64,000 bases of DNA. Origin: Sclerurus mexicanus. Taxonomy: Eukaryota > Chordata > Aves > Passeriformes > Furnariidae. How positions within the stretch are numbered: the first letter of the stretch is position 1; every line of letters begins with the position of its first letter. Location of the stretch: the NCBI GenBank assembly GCA_013396755.1, contig VWZF01005993.1, positions 2,065,934 to 2,129,933 on the forward strand, written 5' to 3'. This document shows, piece by piece, positions 49,201 to 60,230 of the stretch. The notes under the pieces were generated by a model. The model saw nothing but the letters and a program-made list of their open reading frames with translations, was not told the origin of the DNA and searched no databases. Made by a program: the position numbers and the translations under genes.

Positions 49201-51486
49201 GAGAAAGATGACTGCAGTCACACCCCAGCTTTACAGCATAATCCCAGTTTAACGGTAGTAACATACAAAATCCTTCCTCCTTTACATCCAAACACCTGCA
49301 CTGCACTTCTGTAGCTGTGAGAGATGTTACTCAGCACGCAAGGGACACTTGTGCCTGTGTCTGACAATCTGGCTGACCTCACACACCACCACCTGCCCAA
49401 CTGTTCTCTTTATATACTGATTCCAAACTAGGGTTTTCTTAAGTGCAGCTTCTATAATTGGTAACATTAATTACATTATGGACTTCGAACATCTGCTTGA
49501 AATGATTACTATCTGGCATTTAGAACATGATTTCATTTTCTGGTTCATCACACGCAAAATTCTAAAAACATGATGAATGACACAAAGAAAACAGAACTTC
49601 CACAACTTCTGTGAAGACTGGGGCTTGGGGTAAGAGATCCCACAAGGGAGGGTCAGGCAGCACCTGGCAGCCATGGGCACAGTCCCCCAGGCTGGTGGGG
49701 GCTGATCCTGCCCCGCCGAGGCTCGTGGAGCCCAAAGGGAAGCTGTAGTTCTTACAGTGCACTTGTACAAAACCACAAACCTGAACCAACTCTGGTTCCT
49801 TAGTCCTGCTACTCAAAGAATGATTTGCTAGTGGGTTTTTTTGTTGTTGTTATGCAATATCAGAACTAGACAATTTTCTTCCCTGTATTCACTGTTTGAA
49901 AATGCCTCACTTTTCCATGTTTGATCCCTAATGGAATGAACCTTTAGAACTGTAACTTAGGAAGGACTGAAAGTCCCTTGCAGAGTGAACTGAGTTTCAA
50001 AACTGATCTTGTTTTTGTAGGCTTGGAATAACTAACATGTGACTCAAAATCTGTCAGATATCCCAGGATTTTCTGCTGCAAGCTGCAGTGCTGCAGAATG
50101 CAACATACACTGGCTTCACCTTGATACAAAACTGGACCACAGAAATGAAGCAGCACGAACAACCTCGGTCCTAGAAAACTCTACTTCCTCTGTTGTTCCC
50201 AACAGAGCACTGAATGTGCTGTCGTGGCCTCCACTGGCTGAGGAAGCACATGGAGCTCCCTCTTTAACCTGCCAGATTTCTAAACCTTTGCCTTGAAGGA
50301 ACTGATGGAGCACCAGAGTAAAAATGTGATGCTTTATCTGCAGCCTCAGTTAGGCAGAGGGGATAAAGATCTGTTGGGCTGAGATAAGGATAGTAAACCT
50401 GGTAGATGACAATATAAAAGGACAGCAGGGCTGCCGTGCTCTCTCACTTCTGCAATATTAGCTCTGTTCCTAACATGTTCATGATCACAGTCAAATGAAC
50501 AGAGCAACACAGTTCTTTTTGAGGTATTTGTAGCTCCATCAGAAGCAAGGGTAGCAGAAATTCACAGTCCTCCTGAGACTCCTAACCCAGTTTAAAGACC
50601 CAGGAGACAGAGAGAAAGGGGATGGGTCAGATAAGTTTAGCATTTATTTCAATTATTTCCAGCCTTTTGCTCTGTGTCAATAATAATTTACCTCTACCCA
50701 AGTGATTACAGTCAAAGAATTTCATCATAGCACTGTCATGTAAGTCAGCACTGCTTGTTTGCTAAAAATACAGCACAGTTATTTCCTTTTTCTTTGCTCT
50801 CTTTTCTTTAAATAGTTCTGAGGTATTTAAGCAAGGATCTAAACTCAGACTCTGGAGAAAGATTATGTGAAATGCAGCATGTTGGGAAACCTTTGGTAGT
50901 TAAGTGGTTGCCTTGGAGACACATGCTCTGAAGATAAAGGAGCTCCAAGTTAGAAAGCTGTAGAGTAAATTGTCTTTATCCTGTGAGTGTAGGTGTGTTC
51001 TTTTCTGTTGGAGCTGGAGGAACTGATCCAAGATGTTCATTATTTTCAAAGACCAAAAGAAACAATTTTTCCTAAAGATGGTCGACAGAACCCGTAACAG
51101 TGTCAGTACACACCAACCACCTCACCGGGGAAAAGGGCTTTGGATTTTTCCCATGCTGCAAACTGCTGATGGGACAATACAGAAGAGATTTGGAGAATAG
51201 GTGACATAAGGCTCCAAAACCCTGAGCTGCCTACAGTGTAAGGCTGGGCCAGAAAACCCTTGGGAAACAGATTCAGTCAGGAGTCTCCACGGTTTTCACA
51301 CCGATCCTGTTCGGGACAGAGGGACCATGCAAGAAACTCTTGAGAACTCAACTTCAAGTTCTATCACAGTGAGCAAGAGTTGGAAGAAGATGGGAATTAA
51401 ATTTTTCCAAACTTGAAGGCAGGTTTGGTTCCTTCTCCTTTGGTTCAGGCCAGCAGGGAGACAGACACAAACACCCGGCCTGCCAC
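43231..51486. other. Unassigned DNA, no gene recognised
   Basis: Mixed composition without identifiable genes or dispersed repeats apart from the second 24-bp repeat copy. Frames of 139 to 171 codons (43392-43832, 45402-45848, 46150-46665, 46946-47365, all +) are within chance expectation and match no family. A 90-bp open stretch at 46801-46890 lies between an acceptor and a donor-like site but is open in two frames, so it is weak evidence. An 18-bp perfect palindrome centred on CATG lies at 45790-45807. Confidence 0.5.
43543..43566 (+). repeat. 24-bp exact direct repeat, copy 2
   Basis: Identical to 42029-42052 across 24 bases in direct orientation. It could be the preserved scrap of an unrecognised dispersed element, or a small duplication. 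No target-site duplication or element ends could be seen around either copy. Confidence 0.9.
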
Positions 51487-51518
51487 AGTTGTTCCTGCAG
51501 AAGGAGTTGTTCCTGCAG
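51487..51518. repeat. Two-copy 18-bp tandem duplication
   Basis: AGTTGTTCCTGCAG occurs at 51487-51500 and again at 51505-51518, with a 4-nt interval, giving an 18-bp period. A minus-strand frame crosses it and reads LLQEQLLLQEQL. It is a small replication-slippage type duplication. Confidence 0.85.
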
Positions 51519-54500
51519 TAGACAATGACAGGAACACAGGACAGAACTAAAAAATAATCCCTTATTTTCTGTGGCATCATACTGCATTATTTCTTCCTCT
51601 TCACTTTTCACTATGGAAGAAGACCCATTCCTCAGCAACAAGAACAAAATTGCTTCTAACAGACAAAAAGAGAAAGAAGCTGAAGGCCTGTGAGGCTTCA
51701 CTCTGAGCTGGGCTTGGATGGCTCTGCCAGACAGAAAGGGCAGCAGCAGTGAGAAACAAATCAAGACATCCCTATGGTGTGTTTTCTTTCCACTGCCAGC
51801 TTCAAAAGTGTCAAGGGGGTTTAAGGCTCAACTAGTGTTTTAAGGGAGTTGAATTTCTTTGAACAGAAGCATTCTGCTTATTATTATGGCTGAGAAGAGG
51901 GGTTTTAAGAAAACAGATTTGGAGGAGAACCACATTTGTCTAGAAAGGGGGCTGTGAATCTTATGAAAATGGTATGATTTGTGAGAGTTCATTGCCTCAG
52001 GCCTGTAGGTGCTTCTGAGAGGATCCAGAAAGTGAAGAGGAATGGGAACGAGTCAGGTCTCCGAAGCCTTACAATCTTCTATTTCAAACTCCTAGTGGGA
52101 TGAGCAAGGCTAGATGTAGTGGAGATCCAGAATCTGACCCAAGAAACTTTCTGCAAGTAATTTCCTTCCTTTCATCAAATGTACATAGCAAGAGTCCCTC
52201 CTGCTGTGACCTAGTTTTCTACTGATTTCATAGGGCTTTGGAAGCTTCTGCATTGATGACTGATTACAGATTTAATTTTGTAACATTAAGAATACTTCAT
52301 AAAATCATGAAAATACCATTACCAGATACTCCATCAGTGGCCCTGATGGAGCTACACAGTGCCAGGCAGAGAGTGCCATAATTTCTTTCTCCACCATGCC
52401 AGGAAATGCTGTCTCTGCAGTGCCAGGTGGGTACATCCCAGGAGGAATGATTCCTCCAGGGGCTCACTACTTTGGTGATTTGTTCCTACCTGCCATCTTG
52501 TCCTTGTCTGCTCTAGGACAGAAAGTGAGGAATTTTTAAATGACTCATGAGACAGTCCAATCTAATCTCAGGAGCAACCTTGACTCAGTCTGGACTGTCC
52601 TACCAACCGTTTTCAGCCACCTCCTCCATGGAAAGTGTTTTCCTTGCTAATGATCCCCCTGTGCTCTGCCACAGGCTACCCCAAAGCAGTGGCACTGGAC
52701 CACAGCACGGTCTCCTCTGCAAACAGATGTGAGGAAGCAAAGAACTGCAAGGCAGGAAATGGCCACTTGGCCCAACGAGCCTGGCCCTTTAAATTTATCT
52801 CAAATGCACCTCCTTGCTTTGTCTTTGCATCTGCAAATCTCCTTTCTCCTCATAAAAACGTCTAGCTGTCTCTTAAACCCATTCAAAGTATTTGCTTAAG
52901 TGACCTAACTTGGCAGGACCGTGCAGTGTTTGGGCCAGCCGCAGTGACATCATGCTGCCAGAATCCCCTGTTTATTGTTCATGCTGCCTGCAGTCCTGCC
53001 CCGCTGGGCTGGGCAGTAGCAGATAAACAAGGCCTGTTCAGCCCACAGGAACCATCCGTGGAAAACTCAGGGCTACCAGGAGAGGCAGTGCTGACTCAGC
53101 ACCCAAAATGCTTCCCGGGAAATAACCCTGGATCCAGCCTCTTTGGAGCTTGTGCTCATGGAAGAGCCCTCTCCGAGTGGACTCCTGAATTGGCTTCAGC
53201 CTGTGTTCAAGAACAGATGGGAGAGTTTCTGCCACCCTCCCATCTAAAAGTCTCCTTACTAAGCATATTGAAGCAGCAGGGAGAAGATGGGAATAAAAAC
53301 CTCCAACCATAACCCTTCCACATACACTACAGTCTTAGGTTACAAAATAATCCTACATGTTCTTCTAAATGTGGCCTCACTAAGGTAAAGTGAGCACTGA
53401 TATGAAAACCTCCCTGGAATATTAGCATCTCTTCAGTTCTGCCTATTTTCAAGATCCTGTAAATGGCTGGCACATGGAAAAATCCTTTTGCTCTTGATAC
53501 AAATCCCATTCTCATAAACATTTGAAAATGCTATTATTCCAGTTTTGCAAATAAGAACAAACATTTAAAGCATGTAGAAATAGAATTAAGTTTTCAATGA
53601 GTCTTTTTGCTCCTCTCTAATTATTTTTTGTAGCACTTTAAATGACAGGGCTCCTGATATAACTCTTCTGAAATCACTGAAAGACTATCTCTATTTGATA
53701 ATTTTTGTTTCATATATTTTGAGCATTGCTGATGTATTTTATGTCTAATGTTGCTATCCATCTACAGGCATGCACCAGTTTGTTTTTTCCTCCTGTTCCT
53801 GGGTGCACACATGTGTGGTAAGAGAGGAGGCCAGATCCTGCTGTCTCTGGAAAGCTTCGTTCTAGATCATTTAATTCCATCTATAATAAACCTTACTTTC
53901 CATTTTCCTATCTGACTCCTTCTACTGGGTAAGGCCCCTGTGTGTACTTAGCTCTGCTGACTTGTGCTGACTTCTTCATCATCAGTCTGTGCACAGAATA
54001 TTCTGTATTCAGAGAGATGTGTGTGACGTTGCAAAACACGCTTCTCTGTTGAAGGGCAAATCCCAGTTTGGGAAAGTCTGGATGAGTATTTGCCATGGCC
54101 TCAAGCTACTTCCCAGAAACTGCCTTTCAACTCACCCTGCATTTGGATTCTGCATTCCCTTTGCCCTGCCCCTTCCTCAGCCTGGCAAACAGCTAAAATT
54201 CCCTCAGCAGCTTGATGTCAACTAATGCTGTATCCAAGAGTCTAAACCCCATCTGGCCGTGCATAGGGGGATATGAGGGCTCTCACAGAGACTAACGACA
54301 CATAGCTGCTCTTCCTGAGTCCCTCTGCCTGCCCGAGCAGCCTCAGCCTCCCGACACGTCTTTCCCACAGTTGGAGAGCTGCAGCTGGTGCCACCCCTTG
54401 CGCTCAGCCCAGCCACCCCAGGATGTGTCGCTGCTCCCGCTGCAGCTGTGGCTGCTGAGCCAGCGGGCACCCAACCGAGGCTCCTACACTCATTTAGCTC

Positions 54501-56737
54501 ATTAGACTCAGACAGCTGTAGGTTGCACAGAGAGCAATGAGACAGGCAAACCTACGGGAGAAAACTGAAGAGAAGTCCCCAAACGTGGCTGTGTTGTAGT
54601 ATTGCTTCTCCTGTTTCCACACTACCGTTTTTGGCCTGTTCCTCTGTGTCTAAGTATTTTTAAGCAGAAATCTGATCTGCACATTTGGGTTCAAAATGGG
54701 CCGAGTTCCTGCTATAGCACTGCACGTGTTTGGTATCCAGATAGGCATGGGAAGGAAGCTGCCTTCCACAGCAGGGCTCTGAATGCCTCTAGTGGATTTA
54801 AACATCTTGTCCTCTGTCATGGAGAACTGACTGCAGCTTCACATCCTGCACAACGAAATTGCAATGAGCTCAAAGCAAGGCGGACACTGGGAGAAGGGAA
54901 GAGCCTTCCTAGAAGAGCCAGAAACTAAGACTGTGCCTGGTTGGTACATGCTTTTTTCCACTGATGATGGCAGATAAATCACTGCGCTCCCTCGCGTCCC
55001 CATGGCAGGTGTGTACAGAGCAGCTGCTCTGTTGCTCTGCAATGGCACATGTACGTTCTACCTACATCCCTGTCACAGCTGTGTGAAATAAATCTCTTAA
55101 CCCACTGGAAGGTGGATCCCCCCATCATATCATAGGGAGAGGTATTTTCATGGGGAGAGGAAACAGGGCTTTGCAGCCAGAAATGTGCAGAACAGTATTC
55201 AACGTCAAAGTCCTGTCTTGCCATCCAGATGTTTCTAGAGACACCAAACCACTGCATACCAAACCCAGGGCTTCTCATTCCCACCAGACAGGCATTGCAT
55301 GAGGAAAGGATATGTGCTCTGTTTAACCTCATTTATTCCTTAGCAACCAAAAGCTCCCTGTATTTTCCCATCTTGGGGGCTTATGTGTGGATCCCCATTC
55401 AGTGACATTCTCCCACCATGAATGATTAAGGAATCTGAATCTTTAAAAATTGCCAGATCCCGTTTCTATTCCTAAATACAGCCCTGTAGAGAGAGATAAG
55501 CCTGGGAGGCCAAGGGATTTTAGCTAATGATCCCTTTTTATGGGGCCAAGAAGCAGTGCCATGAAAAGGAGGTCTGAGGTCATTTCTCCCCTCTGTGCCT
55601 GTGCTTTGCAGAGATTTATGCAAACATTTTTTGGGTTTCACCTATCTGTGCTGTGTTCACTAGGAAAGCAGCTAGGCTCTTGCCCTGGGATGTATGGAAC
55701 ACCCATGTGTCAGGCCTATGTTCAGCACTGGCCAGTGCTAATGGGAAGAGAGGATTAACATCTTAATCCCTGGTGCAGCTGTGCCAGCAGCAAAGACAAG
55801 GCAGTGGGTAACTACCTCAAGGTGGAATGAAATACAAGACCAGTTTGAACAGGCTCCTCCTGAGAGAGCTGCCCACAGCCTTGTCTTCCCATCTTGGGAA
55901 TGAGTGGGATTTTGCCTTTCATTCAGAGCTCTGAGAACAGGTTTATTTGTGTGGTTTACTTCATCTACCTGTGATACTTACCTTCCTGCACAGGGCTGAA
56001 TGTACCTATTTAAATTTATCCTCAGGACCAACTCAGTGACCAGTCCACTACAAAAAAGGCAGATAAGTTTCACTGTCTCATTACGTGTATTTTCCTGTGG
56101 GAGGAGGTGGGATTACAAACCAAGGAGCAGGAGAAAACAACCATGGGACACAGAATGCCCTTAGCAGTGCTGCTTGACTTCAGAGCCTACAGGTGGAGGG
56201 AAAGGGGAGCGTACCCAGCAGAGCCAGCAGCTGGAATTCAACTGCCCCAGCAGGAACTGGAAACAAATGAACAGACTAACTGAAATACACCTTCACCCGA
56301 TCCCTGTGAATCAACACCATGCTGTTTACAGTAGTGTATAATAATATTGAATCAAGATTTGCATGGGGCAACTTCTATTCCACAGTGCAAGATAACTTTC
56401 CAACAACTTTTTTTTTCAGTGATGCAAAAACATTTACTTTAGTGATAATGAAAATAAAGTCAGTAAAATCTCTTTGTCCTGTTGTTTCGATCAGATAAAC
56501 CGTATCTAGCAACTGTTAGAAGGAGGATTAACTTGGGTTGACATTTTTTTAATGTACTATGAGAAAAGCCCTAGGGCCAAAACATTTACAGGCCAGGTTT
56601 TAGTGTATGTTGATCTAATAGTTTCGCTGAAGAAAATGTCTTTAGACCTGGCAGGTGTGTATTGGTTTTCATTACTTCAAGTGTCTACTAGCAAAGTTTT
56701 AATTAACAGGGCTGTACACAAAATATTTCCAGTGATG
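51519..56737. other. Unassigned DNA, no gene recognised
   Basis: No gene or repeat family recognised. An acceptor-like site at about 54371 is followed by a short GC-rich frame ending in TAG, with no polyadenylation signal near it. A T9 run lies near 56408-56416. The stretch from about 53.5 to 53.8 kb is AT-rich. Confidence 0.5.
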
Positions 56738-56800
56738 CAAGAGTGAGGAACTTGGGAGCAGGACTCCTGGGTTCTCCTTCCAGTTGCTGAACAGGTCTCA
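56738..56800 (+). repeat. CORE-SINE fossil (sense)
   Basis: GAGTGAGGAACTTGGGAGCAG followed by GACTCCTGGGTTCTCCTTCC matches the amniote CORE-SINE stretch that reads ggactgggagtcaggactcctgggttctattccc. The second block is nearly exact and distinctive. The 3' part is not recognisable. Confidence 0.55.
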
Positions 56801-56940
56801 GTAGACAGGACTGTAGCCAGACTATCCCATGGCTCTCAGATTGGTGGGACAAGATCTCCTCTGACATCCAAGCGTTACTCTGTTATCCCAGTCCTGCTGT
56901 CAGGTACTGCAGAAACTGTCTCCGCTGTGGACTAAAGGGA

Positions 56941-57045
56941 ATTACAGGACCAAGGAGATGGACAGACTTGGCTCAAGTCTCCCAGCAAGTCTGGGACAGA
57001 ACCAGGGACAGGCTCAAGACCTACTCCTGCGACCTGACCCTTCTG
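56941..57045 (-). repeat. MIR/CORE-SINE fossil (antisense)
   Basis: GACTTGGCTCAAGTCTCCCAG then CAAGTCTGGGACAGAACCAGG follow the reverse complement of the MIR body (gacttgcccaaggtcacccag, then caagtctgtggcagagccagg). It lies about 140 bp from an oppositely oriented CORE-SINE fragment at 56738-56800, so the two could form a loose inverted pair. Confidence 0.6.
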
Positions 57046-58319
57046 AGCTGGCCACTCACCTCTTCCCATTCCACCTGGGGAGATGCCCACTTTTGAGGAC
57101 TATGGAAGAACAGGGAACAAGCTGAGCAAGCTGCTTGTCTCCTGCAAACAGGAGAAAACACAGTATTGACCTTGCCTCTTATCAGAGACGTTAGGCCACG
57201 AGAGATAAGGTTATTAGCAAAAACATAATGCTGGTGCTCCAGTCAGATAGCAGAGGAGATAGACCACTTATCTTATCAGCTCTTTTATGAAGAATCCCTC
57301 ACTGTTATTATAATTTTCTGATAATATTATATACAAAATTGATAGCATTTTATTTTTCCTGGACAGGTTCTTTTCATTTGCCCTTTTCTTGACAGCCTGT
57401 CTTTTCTCCTCCTCCAGTAAGTGGATTTTCCCTCTGAAGTCCTCGGTTTGGCTGTTTTGTTTTGTTTCTTTTAGATCCACATTACCCCAGTTTCAGTTTG
57501 TTTTGTTTGCACATTTTTACAGTCCTTCTCCTTCTGTTGTCTCTCCTTCAACAGAGGTGCTGGTCTAGGGGATAGGTTTTTGGCAGCGACAGCAGTAAAT
57601 GGGACGATTTGCACTTCATCCAAAACTCCATTCTTTGTCTGATAAGCATTTAATTATCATGGATAATATAGTCCTTTTGTGTACTTGGAGGAGCAATTTC
57701 ATGATTTAGCTGTGAGTTTCCATGGGGTGATTCCCCGGGAGCGAAGGGCGTGCTCTGCTCTGCAAGTGCATCCTTAGACAGAGCTCTCCTTTCCTTGCCA
57801 TGTCTGTGCAATGAGACACGAGCTGGTAGAGAACCAGACCTGGACCCCAGGGCTGTTCAAACCCAGACACTTGGCAGCCTGACTGTGATCTCTGTCCAGA
57901 CATCCACATGTCTTGTGCATATGGAATAGCCTCTCAAATTCCTTCTTCCTCATCAATATCCTTGTTATTGAATGCCCTCATACCCCCAGTCCCAGCTTAG
58001 AGCTGTGCTGTTTGCTCCCTGGGGCACTGGAATATGATTCCTCCGCACAAGGTACCCTATTTAAGACAAATCCACCATCACACTGCACTTTGTCCTTCTG
58101 CAGTAGCCTGAATGTTAAGTAAAAGTTTGCTTTTATTGAGTTACATAAAATTGAAAGAATCAGTGAGCATCAAAGAGCTCTCTGGTGACTTGCTTGTAAA
58201 GGCAAGCTCCTTGAACAGTCCCTGCTGTAGGCTCATTTTTTGTGACACTTGGGTTCATAACTTTGAGAATGTAAAAGCACCTTCATGCAGACAAAAATTA
58301 GGCTCTAAATTATGAAGTG
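57046..58319. other. Unassigned DNA, no gene recognised
   Basis: No gene recognised. A 70-codon minus-strand frame at 57268-57480 reads as charged and Lys/Glu-rich because the plus strand is T/C-rich, and it matches no family. No RNA gene or repeat was recognised. Confidence 0.45.
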
Positions 58320-58387
58320 CTGATCCTATACCACTAAAATTAGTGAGAGATTAGTCACAAGTTTCAAAGGGCACAGGGTCAGGCTCT
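58320..58387. repeat. Ancient palindromic repeat fragment (TGATCCT...GGTCAGG)
   Basis: The segment TGATCCTATACCACTAAAAT, then TAGTGAGAGA, TTTCAAAGGGCACAGGGTC and AGGCTC aligns along its whole length to a sauropsid palindromic repeat. I remember that repeat as tgatcctgcaaccactgaagtcagtgggag, a middle, then ttcaatgggagcaggatcaggccc. This is the best full-length match of the palindromic class here. Arms are diverged, so the insertion is old. Confidence 0.5.
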
Positions 58388-60137
58388 ACCAGAAAAACAG
58401 AGTCACCCTCGATTTATTGTGCACGTTTTCATGGGACAGCCTTTGACGCGCAGTGAAGACCTCAGCATGGCCAAATGCAAGGGTATGTAGAACCCCCCCT
58501 TTAGAACCATCTGTATTCTCCTTACTGTGCCCTGCACAGTCAGGCTGAAAATTTGGGTCATTACCATGCAGATTATAACTAATTTCATACATATGATTTT
58601 GAAAGAGATCACTTTACAGGGCCTTTGCACAGGGATTACTTGCAATCCTCTTTGAGGGGCGATCTCAAAAGTTTTTTTCTCGGTATGATAGATTGATTTT
58701 TCTTTTGGCCATTTGTGATGATTAAAGCAGAAATCTTGACAGGTCCTCCTACAAAGGGTCAAGTCCTGCTCCTGGAGAGCTGGGAGTTGGCATCTGGTAG
58801 TCTGAATCTGGGAGAGGCATTTTAAAATCCAAACAATTGGCCATGGCATTAACTCAAAACGTCTGGATAGGACCATGTTTGTCTGCCTGTGTGGCTCTCA
58901 TATGCACTGTTTCCAGGAGGTGTCCTTCCTAGAATAACATGGACCTGTTCTGTTCTGTTGCAGGGGCTGCAGTGCCCGACCACTGCTCTCTGCAATCCAG
59001 CCTGCTTTCTTCTTCATTCCAGAAAAACCACGCAGCCCTCAAGACCTTGACTTTGTCAGTGGATGTGGTTTCTTGGTTTGGGATGCTGTACTAGTAGATC
59101 ACTCTGCCTGTGTTTCAAATGAAGGGCTCATTAAAGAGAGTGTAAATGCTTAAACCCATGCATTTTATGCCTATAAATAGGGTATATTATGAATGGGTAC
59201 GATGAGAGGAAGTTGTCACAGAATGGTTTGGAGAACCTCGTGAACACTACTGCAATCACGAACGATCAAGTGCCTTTTTTTGTCATTTAGTAACAACTTA
59301 CTTTTCATGTATAAGTGGAAAATGCAAAATATAACTGGATGTTCTTTTTGCTGATAATATTGCAGTCTGAGGAATCCTCTGTTCTAACGTGCTGGATCCC
59401 CTCAAAGACCCCAATACACAAAAGTAGGAACAGCAGCTCTGACCCCTTTCCTTTATGCAGTCCAAATCACAACCATGAAGCAAATTAAGTCTGACACACC
59501 AAGCAGTTTGGGGACCTTTTTCAGACAGGTCCAAGAATCCAGGTAACCTGGAACACATAGGTCCAAACTGGCTTACTGACATTTACAGACAGGTCTAAGA
59601 CAATCATACATTTCCTGCTTTGGAAGTATAAGAAGAGTGTGAAGGGGACATCTGAAGTGAAATGCAAGTTCTTTAGCTGTCAAAACTATTTATTTACCTG
59701 ATAGTGATGCAAACACAATGTATTGATACAAACTGAAGAGATCTCTTTTCACTGAACAAAATGTGGGAGAGGGAAGCAGAGTGGCACAACCTTGTGGGAG
59801 AAGGACCCAGCAGCACTGGGTGCTCGGGCACTGGCCAGGCCAGCTGCCTTCTCTATGGGGCAAAGGAGCCTTGAGTCCTGCTGTGAGAAGGCACCCACAC
59901 CATCCCTGCGAGCCGTGGTATTTTGGTCTCCAGTGAAAGCAGAATCGCTTTGACTCAGCTGCAGAAGCACTTAGGAGTTGTGTGGGAGGCCCCCAGAACA
60001 CGTAACAAATCATGGAGTAACAAAGGCAATTAAAAGGTGGTAATACGATACACGATTTAAGAACATGGATCAAATATTGAATTAAGCCCTACTCCCCACT
60101 CAGCCTACAGGCAGTCCCTTTGGTATAAAATGGCACC
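58388..60137. other. Unassigned DNA with a strong acceptor-like site
   Basis: No gene recognised. A strong acceptor-like site (gttctgttctgttgcag) ends at 58963 and is followed by a frame open from 58965 to a TAA at 59151-59153. About 20 bp downstream lies CTATAAATAG (59171-59180), a good TATA-box match. Neither has further support. A 157-codon minus frame (58403-58876) has no family resemblance. Confidence 0.4.
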
Positions 60138-60230
60138 GGGGGCCAAATTCTGCTCCTGCTTTAATGGGGATGAGGAGGAATTGCTCTGGAGTTATGTCAG
60201 AACACGCCTGAGATGGCGAGAGGAGCCTGA
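60138..60230. repeat. Ancient palindromic repeat fragment (GGCCAAATTCTGCTC end)
   Basis: It begins GGGGGCCAAATTCTGCTCCTG and continues into CTCTGGAGTTATGTCAGAAC then ACGCCTGAGAT. I remember a sauropsid repeat reading ggccaaattctgctctcagttac at one end and ctccggatttacaccggtgtaactgagag further in. The first 17 bases match closely and the rest is degraded. It may belong to the same class as the 22326-22392 copy. Confidence 0.42.

Noticed and set aside
57268..57480. Charged coiled-coil-like 70-codon minus-strand frame
   Set aside because: Explained by the T/C-rich plus strand giving Lys/Glu codons. No start context or homolog is recognised.
58965..59153. Open frame after a strong acceptor, followed by TATA-like CTATAAATAG
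   Set aside because: About 62 open codons in one of three frames has a substantial chance probability. There is no donor, polyadenylation signal or family match, and a TATA match alone is common in AT-rich DNA.
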